A DNA stretch of 25,606 nucleotides from contig DDYO01000134.1 in assembly GCA_002348045.1 (NCBI GenBank), positions 1-25,606 on the forward strand, in the 5' to 3' direction. Below are positions 1 through 8,548 of this stretch, piece after piece (the stretch's first letter is position 1; each line of letters starts with the position of its first letter). A program made the translations under genes and the position numbers. Under the pieces are notes generated by a model, which ran no database searches, was not told the origin of the DNA, and saw nothing but the letters and a program-made list of their open reading frames with translations. Origin of the DNA: Anaerolineales bacterium UBA2232. Its GTDB lineage: Bacteria; Chloroflexota; Anaerolineae; UBA2200.

Positions 1-767
1 TAGGATTCGCGATCGCAGTGCATACAGATCCTCAAATCCTCCTTGTGGATGAAGTACTGGCCGTCGGCGACGCTTCTTTCCAGCGCAAGTGCCTGGAAAG
101 GATTGAACAAATGCGCAGCGATGGAACGACGGTGCTGCTGGTCTCCCACAATCTGGGACAGGTCCAGCAACTCTGCAACCGTCTGGCGTGGCTAAATGGG
201 GGCAAGCTGGAGGATTTTGGTCCAACGGCGCGGGTGATCGAGCAATACGTAGACACGGTGGCAGACCAGGCGGGCATCGGACTGGCGGCGCGCAACGTCA
301 GAACCAAGGCTGATAGCAATGTGGGCAAACTGCGCATCCTGGACGTAATCATGGTCGGAGACAAGCCGCGCTGGACATTTCGTACCAGCGATGCGGTGCG
401 TGTGCACATTCATTACGAGGCGCTGCAAAGGATCGAGAACCCCGTTTTCAGCATCCTGATTCATCGTTCCGACGGGCTGTACATCTCCAGTACCAATACG
501 TACAGCATCGATCCAACACGAATTGGCCCTATTGAGGGGCAGGGAGAATTGGTCGTCGAGATCAGCAGCTTGGATCTCTACGAGGGGGACTATGCGCTGT
601 CCGTGGGGGCCTATGTCGAGCCTGACCCCCCGTACTGGACATCACCGGCCGAGTTCCAGGACAAGGCCTATCGGTTCCAAGTCTATTCGGCCAAAGGAGC
701 TCATGGGATACTGGCGTTGCCGGCGCGATGGGTTCACAAACCGATGGACATGACAGGGAGTGACTAG
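1..767 (+). CDS. wzt: ABC-type polysaccharide exporter ATPase, Wzt-like (5' end cut by window)
   Basis: Nucleotide-binding subunit of an ABC exporter that moves a finished polysaccharide across the inner membrane. The reading frame is open from base 3, and its first residues (LGFAIA-type helix) are normal for the region just after the ABC signature, so Walker A and the signature motif lie upstream of the window. Visible parts are Walker B with its catalytic Glu and D-loop (ILLVDEVLAVGD) and the H-loop (LLVSHN). After about residue 85 comes a roughly 150-residue beta-rich domain typical of Wzt C-terminal domains, which in characterised systems bind the non-reducing end of the glycan. The membrane partner (Wzm) should lie just upstream. 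The stop overlaps the next gene by 8 bp. A GTG at 18-20 is not the true start because it would delete essential ATPase parts. Family assignment is firm; glycan specificity is unknown. Confidence 0.88.
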   Translation, partial: GFAIAVHTDPQILLVDEVLAVGDASFQRKCLERIEQMRSDGTTVLLVSHNLGQVQQLCNRLAWLNGGKLEDFGPTARVIEQYVDTVADQAGIGLAARNVRTKADSNVGKLRILDVIMVGDKPRWTFRTSDAVRVHIHYEALQRIENPVFSILIHRSDGLYISSTNTYSIDPTRIGPIEGQGELVVEISSLDLYEGDYALSVGAYVEPDPPYWTSPAEFQDKAYRFQVYSAKGAHGILALPARWVHKPMDMTGSD

Positions 768-1698
768 CGCGTTGGAAGACTTGGAGGGACGCTTTTACCG
801 CTACCTTGAGGCTTCGCAGCAGACTGACCCGGAATGGAATCGCTCAGTCCTCGAATACTATGCACCCATGTTCGACCACTGCACGCAGGTCCTGGACGTG
901 GGGTGTGGTGAAGGGCAATTCCTCCAATTGCTGCAGACTCGCGGCGTTCGCGGAGTAGGGGTTGACTGCGACTCCTGGATGATCGAACGGTGCAATGAAC
1001 AGGGCCTGGAGGTCGTTCAGGATGATGCCTTCCACTATTTGCCACGTCACAAGGCAGCTTTCGACGGCATCTTCTGCAGCAATCTCCTTGAGCACCTCTG
1101 CTCGGCTGATGCCGTGCGTTTCCTCGCCCTCTGCCTCGAGGCCCTGCGGCCGGGAGGGCTGATCGTCCTGACTACTCCCAATACTGCCAGTGTCGTGGTG
1201 CAGCTGCACGAGTTCTGGCGTGACGCCACCCACGTGCGGCCCTACTCCCGGTCGCTGGTCGAGTTCCTATTGGATTCGGTGGGATTCGATGCAGTCCGCT
1301 CAGGTGTCAACCCGGCAACATCCTGGAGTCCGCCGGCAGAAATGCAGAACCTGCCTTTGGTGCTGGATCATCTCCGTTTATCCATCCGAGCGAATGAGGA
1401 TGAGTTGGCCTCCGCGTTGGAGGCACCAGTGGATGCGCCGTCAGGATTCCCGAAGGGGCTGATTGTCCGGCTCAGGCGGGCTCTGGCGCGCTTGATGGTT
1501 CAGAGAGTCTTGTTCGAAGAGTTCGATGCTATGCGACTGGGCCTGACTGCGCTGGGGAAGAATGTGACGGTCACTGCCGCGGCGGTTCAGCAAATCGGGC
1601 AATCGTTGTACCATACGTACCTTGAGCTCTTGGCGGCGCCGCGAGAGGTCTGGGTCAGCGGCACAAGACCGACCGATCTCACCCAAGAGGCGCGATGA
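760..1698 (+). CDS. class I SAM-dependent methyltransferase
   Basis: Rossmann-fold methyltransferase of the Methyltransf_11/23 type. Residues 44-54 form the SAM-binding motif I (VLDVGCGEGQF), an acidic residue ends strand 2 (D69), and NLLEHL near 108-113 and LRPGG near 129-133 are the usual later motifs. The last 90 or so residues look helical and amphipathic and do not resemble a second catalytic domain. The GTG start overlaps the exporter gene by 8 bp. A TTG at 772 is an alternative start, with AGGGAG at 755-760 as its ribosome site. Lying directly after a Wzt with a glycan-binding tail, it could methylate a sugar, perhaps the terminal residue of the chain. That role is inferred from position; the substrate cannot be read from the sequence. 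Confidence 0.85.
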   Translation: MTSALEDLEGRFYRYLEASQQTDPEWNRSVLEYYAPMFDHCTQVLDVGCGEGQFLQLLQTRGVRGVGVDCDSWMIERCNEQGLEVVQDDAFHYLPRHKAAFDGIFCSNLLEHLCSADAVRFLALCLEALRPGGLIVLTTPNTASVVVQLHEFWRDATHVRPYSRSLVEFLLDSVGFDAVRSGVNPATSWSPPAEMQNLPLVLDHLRLSIRANEDELASALEAPVDAPSGFPKGLIVRLRRALARLMVQRVLFEEFDAMRLGLTALGKNVTVTAAAVQQIGQSLYHTYLELLAAPREVWVSGTRPTDLTQEAR

Positions 1699-2909
1699 GA
1701 GTCGCTTTTTTCACCCCCTACCTTCCGTACCCCCTTGATACCGGCGGCAGGATTCGCAGCTATCATCTGGTGCGAGCATTGGCTTCCCGATTTGAGGTGG
1801 ATCTATTCACCGTACATCACGGCAACGACGGACCGTCTCCCTCGGAAGTTGCTCATCTAGAGGCGTTCTGCCGGCGTGTTGTATCCTATCCGATATACAA
1901 AGCCTGGAGCAGGTGGGCTCGCCTGACCGTCCTCTTGGGGCCGCTGCCACGGTCCGTGGATTACTTTTGCTCTCCCGAGGCCCTGAGGCAAGCGGAGCTC
2001 GATCTACAAGAAGGGAAATATGATCTGGTCATTGCCGACGAGATTTGTATGACCCCCTTCGCTGAGCTGGCGCGAACCCAACCTCGCCTGGTCCTACGCC
2101 AGAAGGTGGATCACCTTCATTACCGCGACATGGCACAGATGAGACCTTGGGGTATCGAGAAGTGGTTGGACCTGATCGAATCTGTCAAGCTGGCACGATA
2201 TGAACGGGCCAAGATGCCCCAGTTTCACGGTTACCTCGCATGCTCGGTGGAGGACGCCGGGGTCATTGGTCGAGATGCGCCAGATGTGCCCGCTCTGGTG
2301 ATACCGAATGGGGCTGACCTCAGTGCCTTCGTTCCTCCCGAATGTCCAGCTCGTCAAGAGAAGGGGCTGCTGTTCGTGGGTTCGATGAACTACTATCCCA
2401 ACGTTGATGCCATCCTGTACTTCTTTGACAAGATGTACCCTGCGATCCGGCAGGTGATCCCTGAGATTCAAGTGCAGGTGGTGGGACACTCTCCAGCCCC
2501 GGAGGTGCTTCAGTTGACCTCCCATCCTGGGGTCAGAGTGACCGGTACGGTTCCCGACGTCCGCCCCTACTACTGCGAGGCCGCGGTATTCCTCGTGCCC
2601 CTGCGCTTGGGTCGGGGCACGAGGCTCAAGATCATCGAGGCCATGGCCATGGGAGTGCCCGTCGTGTCCACCAGCATTGGCGCCGAGGGCCTGGATGTCC
2701 ACGATGGTGAGGATATTCTGATCGCCAATGAACCCGAACAGTTTGTGGAAGCCGTGCTGCGGCTGTTGTCAGATTCTGTTCTATGGAGCCGCCTTGCCGA
2801 GGGCGGGAGGACCCTTGCGCAGCGATATGATTGGACTGAGTTGACCGATCCCTTTGCTGACTTGGCCCTACAGGTCGTGGCTCAATTGCACCCTCTGCCT
2901 GAAAGCTGA
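1695..2909 (+). CDS. glycosyltransferase family 4 (GT-B fold)
   Basis: Retaining GT-B glycosyltransferase, 404 residues. The N-terminal acceptor-side domain opens with RVAFFTPYLPYPLDTGGRIR, the usual GT4 first strand and glycine loop. The C-terminal donor domain carries the nucleotide-sugar site around residues 308-330 (LKIIEAMAMGVPVVST, with E315 at the conserved Glu). It resembles the sub-group often linked to exopolysaccharide/EpsH-type systems. ATG overlaps the previous stop as ATGA, with GAGG a few bases upstream, which points to translational coupling. It probably adds one sugar of the repeat or core on the cytoplasmic face. Donor and acceptor are unknown. Confidence 0.9.
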   Translation: MRVAFFTPYLPYPLDTGGRIRSYHLVRALASRFEVDLFTVHHGNDGPSPSEVAHLEAFCRRVVSYPIYKAWSRWARLTVLLGPLPRSVDYFCSPEALRQAELDLQEGKYDLVIADEICMTPFAELARTQPRLVLRQKVDHLHYRDMAQMRPWGIEKWLDLIESVKLARYERAKMPQFHGYLACSVEDAGVIGRDAPDVPALVIPNGADLSAFVPPECPARQEKGLLFVGSMNYYPNVDAILYFFDKMYPAIRQVIPEIQVQVVGHSPAPEVLQLTSHPGVRVTGTVPDVRPYYCEAAVFLVPLRLGRGTRLKIIEAMAMGVPVVSTSIGAEGLDVHDGEDILIANEPEQFVEAVLRLLSDSVLWSRLAEGGRTLAQRYDWTELTDPFADLALQVVAQLHPLPES

Positions 2910-2913
2910 CCAC

Positions 2914-4146
2914 ATGCGCATTGCTTGGCTGATCAATCTCTATCCGCCCTACATCGTCGGTGGGAACGAGATGCTGGCGCGGGACCTTGTGAACGCCCTG
3001 ACGGCGCGTGGGCACGAGGTCCACGTACTCACGGCGCGAGGCCGCGATCTGCCAAGCCAGGCAACGATCCATTCGGTCCTCAACTACAGCCTCGATGACA
3101 AAGCCGAGTTGTTTCTGGGGGGTACTTTGCCCACCGTGAGTCAGCTCTTTCGGCGCCATGTGTTTGACCCGGATACCTACCGTCATACGTTCCGAGTGGT
3201 GCGGCAGATCAAGCCGGACCTGATTGTCGTGGACAACCAGTACATGGCTTCAGCTGCAGGGCTGTTGGCAGTGCGGGGCGCCGGGTGTCCTGTTGTGGCG
3301 CAGGTGGCGGACAAATGGCTTCGGTATTTGCTGTGGGATCTCACGCTGCTGCTACGTCCGGCCAAGCGCTGGCAGAAGGCTGTGCTCAGCATGTACGTAA
3401 AACTGGTTCAGCCAATCCTTCGCTCACGAGCGTTGCCCGACCACATGATCTCTATCTCCAACTTTATCAAGAGGTACTATGTCGAGGCAGGATTTCCCCA
3501 GCAACGTGTACATGCTATGTATCTGGGCGTGGATACCAGCCTGTATCAGGCTCGTCTGATCCCTCATCAGGGAGAGAACTCCCTGGACGTGATCTTTGCG
3601 GGGCAACTGTGGGAGGGCAAAGGTCCTCAGGTTCTAGTCGCGGCATTGGGCCTCCTGCGCCGCCAACACCCGGAGCTTGACCTCCGCCTGCGGATCATTG
3701 GCACCGGTACAGAGGCTTTTCAGAACTACCTGAAGGAAGAGATACTCAGCCAGGGCGTGCAGGACCGGGCGTTGCTGGACGGATTTATCCCCACGTCCAA
3801 GCTGGCCGAAAGCTTGCGACAGGGCGATATCTTTGTCTTCCCTTCCACGTGGGAAGAACCGTTCTCTATCACCCTGGTTGCCGCGATGGCCAGCGGAATA
3901 CCAGTCATTGCCACGCGCACAGGCGGCACTCCTGAAGCCCTGCGCGATGGTGTTGAGGGCATGTTGGTTCCGCCGAACGATGCAGCGGCTCTGGCCGGGG
4001 CGATACTGCGTCTGGCGCGCGACCCGAACTTGCGCCAGAGCCTTTCTGACGCAGCTGTGACGCGTGCCGTAGCTCAGTGGAGTTTCGATGCCTATGTGGA
4101 CAGGCTAGAGCAGCAATATCAGCAGATTGTGAGCACAAAGCAATGA
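2914..4146 (+). CDS. glycosyltransferase family 4 (GT-B fold)
   Basis: Second GT4 enzyme, 410 residues from the ATG at 2914 (MRIAWLINLYPP). The frame extends 60 bases further upstream into the previous gene, but the homologous first strand starts at this ATG, which leaves a 4-bp gap. The N-domain has the GGNEMLARDL glycine loop near residue 15-24. The C-domain has VIFAGQLWEGKGPQVL and the donor site EEPFSITLVAAMASGIP starting at about residue 314, followed by the common G-G-x-PEAL loop. It acts in the cytoplasm on lipid-linked acceptors, as its neighbours presumably do. The ribosome site is weak, so coupling to the upstream gene is likely. Confidence 0.9.
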   Translation: MRIAWLINLYPPYIVGGNEMLARDLVNALTARGHEVHVLTARGRDLPSQATIHSVLNYSLDDKAELFLGGTLPTVSQLFRRHVFDPDTYRHTFRVVRQIKPDLIVVDNQYMASAAGLLAVRGAGCPVVAQVADKWLRYLLWDLTLLLRPAKRWQKAVLSMYVKLVQPILRSRALPDHMISISNFIKRYYVEAGFPQQRVHAMYLGVDTSLYQARLIPHQGENSLDVIFAGQLWEGKGPQVLVAALGLLRRQHPELDLRLRIIGTGTEAFQNYLKEEILSQGVQDRALLDGFIPTSKLAESLRQGDIFVFPSTWEEPFSITLVAAMASGIPVIATRTGGTPEALRDGVEGMLVPPNDAAALAGAILRLARDPNLRQSLSDAAVTRAVAQWSFDAYVDRLEQQYQQIVSTKQ

Positions 4147-5093
4147 AAACAGCATTGGTGACGGGCGGAAATGGGTTTATTGGCGCGCACCTCGTAGATG
4201 CGTTGGTCCAGGCTGGCTATCAGGTCCGGGTGCTTGACCTGTTTGGCCGCCGTTATGGTACATTGCCCCGAGAGGTGGAGCATATTCAGGGCGATATGAG
4301 CACGGACTATGCCGTGCGCGAGTCATTGGCTGGCATGGATATCGTGTTTCACCTGGCGTGGACCAGCATCCATGAGGTGGCGACTCGTGATCCCCAATCT
4401 GATATCGAGACCAACCTGATGCCATCGGTGCGATTGATCAATGCCTGTTATCAGTCGGATGTGCAAAAGGTGGTCTTCCTCTCCTCTGGTGGAACGGTCT
4501 ACGGTGCTGGCAAGTACCTGCCCATTGACGAGGGGCACCCGACCGATCCGATTAGCGCGTATGGGATCACCAAGTTGGCGGTCGAGAAGTACCTTCAGAT
4601 GTACCATCATCTGTACGGCCTGCGATATGTGATCCTGCGACCATCCGTGCCGTATGGACCCGGCCAGGACCCCAGGCGGCGCCAGGGTGCCATCAGCACT
4701 TTCCTCAGTCGCGTGGCACAGGGAGAACCCATCGAAATCTGGGGTGATGGGTCTGTGGTGCGCGATTATTTCTACATTGACGATCTCGTGACGGCCATTG
4801 TCGCGGCCGCGACCGCGGAGCTTACCGGTGTGCCGGTGTTCAACATTGGCGGAGGACGGGGATACTCCCTCGACGATTTGGTGGCGATCATGGAGCGGGT
4901 CATCGGCCGAAAGGCCAGCGTGGAATACCAGCCTGGTCGTCCCTTCGATGTGCCGGCTCTAGTGCTGGATACGGCGCGTGCTGAGGAGGTGCTCAAGTGG
5001 TCCCCGCAGGTGGATCTGCCCGTGGGCATAGAGCGCACATGGGAATGGATCCGAAAACTAGGCAGCTCCACGCCGCAGCTCGTGACCAGATAG
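4143..5093 (+). CDS. NAD-dependent sugar-nucleotide epimerase/dehydratase (extended SDR)
   Basis: Extended short-chain dehydrogenase of 316 residues that should epimerise or dehydrate an NDP-sugar for the adjacent glycosyltransferases. The NAD-binding loop TGGNGFIG is at residues 7-14. The catalytic set is visible as SSGGTVYG near 114-121 and YGITK at 140-144 (Tyr140, Lys144). The substrate loop and RDYFYIDDL motif are typical of GalE/WbpP relatives. ATG at 4143 overlaps the previous TGA (ATGA), so the longer upstream frame is rejected. A 4-epimerase is the simplest reading, but dehydratase or reductase activity cannot be excluded. A second relative lies at 19558-20478. Confidence 0.88.
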   Translation: MKTALVTGGNGFIGAHLVDALVQAGYQVRVLDLFGRRYGTLPREVEHIQGDMSTDYAVRESLAGMDIVFHLAWTSIHEVATRDPQSDIETNLMPSVRLINACYQSDVQKVVFLSSGGTVYGAGKYLPIDEGHPTDPISAYGITKLAVEKYLQMYHHLYGLRYVILRPSVPYGPGQDPRRRQGAISTFLSRVAQGEPIEIWGDGSVVRDYFYIDDLVTAIVAAATAELTGVPVFNIGGGRGYSLDDLVAIMERVIGRKASVEYQPGRPFDVPALVLDTARAEEVLKWSPQVDLPVGIERTWEWIRKLGSSTPQLVTR

Positions 5094-5102
5094 GGACTCG
5101 GC

Positions 5103-6368
5103 ATGCGCATTGCCCTGGTGGTCCACAAGTTCCCGCCGGCGAGTGTGGGTGGGACGGAAGTATATACCCTCAACCTGGCCCGAGAGCTGTCCCGGCGAGG
5201 GCATCGAGTTCATGTGTTTTATCGCCACGATACGGAGGCGCCCGGCGGCTTGTCTGGTTGGGAGGACCGCGAAGGCTTTCGTGCATTTCGCGCCGGCCGT
5301 CCTCTGAGCGGGCTGCGAGGGCCTCTGGCTCAATTCCTAGACACGTTCTTCAATCCTGACCTGGAGGCTGCTTTCCAGAGCTTCCTGGAGGAAGCTAGAC
5401 CAGAGGTGGTGCATTTTCAGCACCTCATGCTCCTTTCTTATCGGTTAATGGGAATGGTTAGGCGCAGAGGTATCCCCGTTCTGTTGACCCTGCATGACTA
5501 CTGGTATCTGTGCGCCAACTCGCAGCTTATCTGGCCCGACGGAGTCGTTTGCACAGGCAAGGCTCTGGGCCTCAACTGCGCCCGGTGTACGCTCGCTCGC
5601 AGTGGGCTGCCGTTCTGGCAAGCAGCGCGTCCTTTTGCGGCTCCGCTGCTGCAGCTTCGGGACCGTTTGGTGCGCCAGGCCGCGCTCCAAGCCGGGCGAT
5701 GGGTAGCGCCCTCACGTTTTCTGATCGACCAGTACGTACGGGCTGGATTCCCGGCCGACGCTCTCAGTTTCCTGGAGAACGGCCTGGACGTCGCCCGGAT
5801 TCGGAGCTATGCGCGCGAGGAGAGCGTGGACGGCCGTATTCGCTTCACTTTCCTGGGATCGCTGGCATGGCAGAAGGGTGTGCACGTCCTCGTCGAAGCC
5901 TTCCGAGGCGTACCGCCTGACCGGGCTCTTCTGCGGGTCTATGGGGACCCCAGTGTTTTTCCAGAATACGCCGAGTCCCTGCTGCGGCTTGCCGATCCCA
6001 GCAACACCACTCTCCTGGGACCGGTACCGAATTGGGAAGTTGGCCGGGTTCTGGCCAACACCGATGTGCTGGTAGTGCCGTCGGTGTGGTACGAGAACTC
6101 GCCGCTCGTGGTTCAGGAGGCCTTTGCTGCTGGGGTACCCGTCCTTGCCGCTGATATAGGTGCACTGACCGAAAAGGTCGAACATGGAGTCAGCGGCTGG
6201 CTATGCGCGCCGGGCAACGTTCAGGAGTGGCGCCGGGCCGTCCTGAGGGCCATCGAACAGGCCGGCAACCTGTATGGGGGCACTCCCGAACCGTTGACCA
6301 TCGAGGCTCACGTAGAGGCCTTGCTGAACACGTATTCGTCGCTGTCTCCAGTCCTGCAGTCCCTGTGA
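5103..6368 (+). CDS. glycosyltransferase family 4 with Cys-rich insert
   Basis: Third GT4 glycosyltransferase, 421 residues. It begins MRIALVVHKFPPASVGGTE, the standard N-domain start. Near residues 133-162 it has the HDYWYLC segment followed by Cys150, Cys159 and Cys162. This pattern is shared by many bacterial GT4 enzymes and may be structural. The donor site is YENSPLVVQEAFAAGVPVL (Glu331 region). AGGGA at 5092-5096 precedes the ATG by 6 bases and overlaps the upstream stop, so start and coupling are well supported. It is the last gene of the gapless glycan series before an 89-bp gap. Specificity is unknown. Confidence 0.9.
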   Translation: MRIALVVHKFPPASVGGTEVYTLNLARELSRRGHRVHVFYRHDTEAPGGLSGWEDREGFRAFRAGRPLSGLRGPLAQFLDTFFNPDLEAAFQSFLEEARPEVVHFQHLMLLSYRLMGMVRRRGIPVLLTLHDYWYLCANSQLIWPDGVVCTGKALGLNCARCTLARSGLPFWQAARPFAAPLLQLRDRLVRQAALQAGRWVAPSRFLIDQYVRAGFPADALSFLENGLDVARIRSYAREESVDGRIRFTFLGSLAWQKGVHVLVEAFRGVPPDRALLRVYGDPSVFPEYAESLLRLADPSNTTLLGPVPNWEVGRVLANTDVLVVPSVWYENSPLVVQEAFAAGVPVLAADIGALTEKVEHGVSGWLCAPGNVQEWRRAVLRAIEQAGNLYGGTPEPLTIEAHVEALLNTYSSLSPVLQSL

Positions 6369-6395
6369 ACCTGAGGCGTTGGGAATGTTCTTTTG

Positions 6396-6425
6396 TTGCC
6401 GCCTCCCATTCCTTTGCTGTAGACT
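6396..6425 (+). promoter_or_regulatory. candidate sigma-70-type promoter for the GT-C/hom/pfkB group
   Basis: TTGCCG (6396-6401) and TAGACT (6420-6425), each 4 of 6 consensus bases, are separated by 18 bp in the only sizeable gap of the left cluster (6369-6457). A start of transcription near 6432 would leave a leader of about 25 nt before the GTG at 6458. The boxes are weak and the prediction is tentative. Confidence 0.35.
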
Positions 6426-6457
6426 GCCTGTCCCCAGAGGATAGTGAGTGAACACGG

Positions 6458-8548
6458 GTGCCTAATGTGAACAGACCCTCTGCCCCGCTCTTGGAAACCG
6501 TATGGGCTGCATTGTCAGCAGCTATCACGACCTGGAGCCTATTGGGAGTTGCCCTGGCGCAGGCGGGGCTTTATCGCGTCGAGCTGGTGACGCTGTCTGC
6601 GTTGGTTGGGATCGTCGTGGGCTGGGGATTCGTGCGGTGGAAGGCTTCGGCTATCGGGTTTCAGGAAGGCGAGAATCACCGGGCAGGTGGGGCGGGCGGG
6701 ATTCTGATGGCTCACCGTGACGCCATCATTGTCGTTCTGATCGCTGTGTTGGGCACAGTGCTTTTCTTCTGGCCGGCGGAGCATCTGGTTCAGTTAGGAG
6801 ATTCCAGCATCTACCCCAACACAGCGGCTGGGCTGCTGCGTACTGGAGGGCTGGAGTTCCCGTACAATGCCTTGCGGGGCCTGAGTGATGAGCAGAAGCG
6901 TCTGTTCTACGTGCCAGCTGATGAGCAACTGCCCGATGTGCGCTTGCAGTCCTACCACGGACTCGTCTATGGGGCCTACTACATGCTTGACCCAGTAGGG
7001 GATACATTGGTGTCCTCTCGCCCACCACTGCTGACGGTCTGGATGGCTGCTTTTGCACTGCTGTTCGGTACCACTGGCATGGGATATGTGGTACCTCTGT
7101 TCGGCGTGATGGGCCTGGTAACCATCTACTGGATTGGGCGGCATACCTTTGGACGCTGGTCTGGCTTACTGGCCGGTTTGTGGTTGGCGTTCAGCTTTCC
7201 GCAACTGCATTTCTCGCGTACATCCTACGCCGAGGTCATGGGCCAGTTCTTTGTGTGGACCTTTCTCTATGGCTTGATAGCCTATGTGGGGACCGGGTGG
7301 CGGCCCTGGATTCTACTCGGCGTGGCAGCATGGACTGCTGCCTTTGCTGCACGGATTGACGCCCTCCTGGCACTGCCTGCGTTGGCTGTGTTTGTCTTGA
7401 TCCTGGTGAGGCGACGCGACAAGGGTGCCTTAGCCCTAGCAGCGGTGGCCATTGCGACGGCGCTGGGATTGACGTTCTGGACGGTCAATTGGCCTTACCT
7501 GGGTGCTACTACCGAGATCCTCCTGGGCGGATGGCCCGCAGACCTCCAAACGCTCCCGCTGGCGGCAGGGCTAGGGGGTGGGCTGGGTGTCTTCCTGGGG
7601 ATTGGAGGGCTCGCCTGGATTTGGCCGCGGATCCCGTGGTCGAAATGGGCGCCGATACTGCGCGGCATCGTGGTAGTGGGTGCGGTACTGGGGCTGGCGT
7701 ATTCTCTCTATGTCCGACCACTGTTTCCTGAGTATATTCTCTTGAATGAGGAACCGTTTGCCACGCACAGTGAGGAGCTCGTGGCTATGGCTGCCAGGTA
7801 CATCAGCCCACTGATGCTCTGGCTGGCGGTGGCGGGCATCGTCACGATCTTTCTGCAGGATGAGATACCGCTACGGCAGACACTGTTCCTCGCCGTGGTG
7901 ATCCCCTTTGTTCTCGCGTTTTTTTCCAAGTACACCACAGCGAGCGTGTATCCGGTAGCTCTGCGACGGTGGGTACCCGAGGTTTTCCCGGGATTGTGTT
8001 TGCTGGCGGCGTACGCGGTACAGGGGATATCCGGTCGCAGGCAGTGGCAATTTGTGGCATGGATCATGGCTGCTGCCGCGTCCGTCTGGCTCCTTTCGAC
8101 GTCAGTGCCATACTGGTCGTATCGCGAGGCCCAAGGAACGACCGCGCTGGTAGATGAGCTAGCTGCCCGCCTTCCGGCCGACGGTGTGGTGCTCTTTGAG
8201 CCTGTGCAAGGAGAGGCTGTAGTAGGCTGGTTTGCCGCACCGTTGTGGTCGCTCCATCGGCGCGAGGCGCTTCTCATCAACGCAGGGCCTATCGATGCCC
8301 AGGGTCTTCATTCAGCACTGGAATACTGGGAGCGCATGAAGCGTCCCGTTTACCTGGTTGTGCAACATGACCCGGCCACCTGGTGGCCGACTGCCTTCTG
8401 TGGGACCCGCGAGCATGAGCTTGTATGGGATTCGAGCATTATCGGTCAGTCGCGCCAGTTTCCGCCCTATGTCTGGCGCTTTCGCTTCACCTTCTCGATC
8501 TATCGTTGGCTGGCAGAAGATATCTACTGTGAGGAGAGAGCAGAATGA
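6458..8548 (+). CDS. multi-spanning GT-C-type glycosyltransferase (family 39-like)
   Basis: Integral membrane protein of 696 residues with roughly ten or more hydrophobic helices. After two N-terminal helices and a third near residues 88-107 comes a periplasmic-type loop with LGDSSIYPN, where Asp115 sits where GT-C enzymes keep their catalytic acid. A second marker is the SRTSYAEVMGQF stretch. Such proteins use polyprenyl-phosphate sugars on the outer face of the membrane. The C-terminal part (from about residue 560) is a soluble domain. The GTG at 6458 gives the longest frame; no strong ribosome site is visible, so the start may lie slightly downstream. The stop overlaps hom as ATGA. The exact GT family cannot be settled by eye. 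Confidence 0.75.
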   Translation: MPNVNRPSAPLLETVWAALSAAITTWSLLGVALAQAGLYRVELVTLSALVGIVVGWGFVRWKASAIGFQEGENHRAGGAGGILMAHRDAIIVVLIAVLGTVLFFWPAEHLVQLGDSSIYPNTAAGLLRTGGLEFPYNALRGLSDEQKRLFYVPADEQLPDVRLQSYHGLVYGAYYMLDPVGDTLVSSRPPLLTVWMAAFALLFGTTGMGYVVPLFGVMGLVTIYWIGRHTFGRWSGLLAGLWLAFSFPQLHFSRTSYAEVMGQFFVWTFLYGLIAYVGTGWRPWILLGVAAWTAAFAARIDALLALPALAVFVLILVRRRDKGALALAAVAIATALGLTFWTVNWPYLGATTEILLGGWPADLQTLPLAAGLGGGLGVFLGIGGLAWIWPRIPWSKWAPILRGIVVVGAVLGLAYSLYVRPLFPEYILLNEEPFATHSEELVAMAARYISPLMLWLAVAGIVTIFLQDEIPLRQTLFLAVVIPFVLAFFSKYTTASVYPVALRRWVPEVFPGLCLLAAYAVQGISGRRQWQFVAWIMAAAASVWLLSTSVPYWSYREAQGTTALVDELAARLPADGVVLFEPVQGEAVVGWFAAPLWSLHRREALLINAGPIDAQGLHSALEYWERMKRPVYLVVQHDPATWWPTAFCGTREHELVWDSSIIGQSRQFPPYVWRFRFTFSIYRWLAEDIYCEERAE

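Noticed and set aside
2094..2702. Minus-strand open frame of 202 codons inside the first GT4 gene
   Set aside because: Shadow of a well-supported glycosyltransferase; the translation shows no domain features.
7708..8280. Minus-strand open frame of 190 codons inside the GT-C gene
   Set aside because: Antisense shadow; Ser/Arg/Thr-rich composition typical of reversed GC-rich hydrophobic coding sequence.
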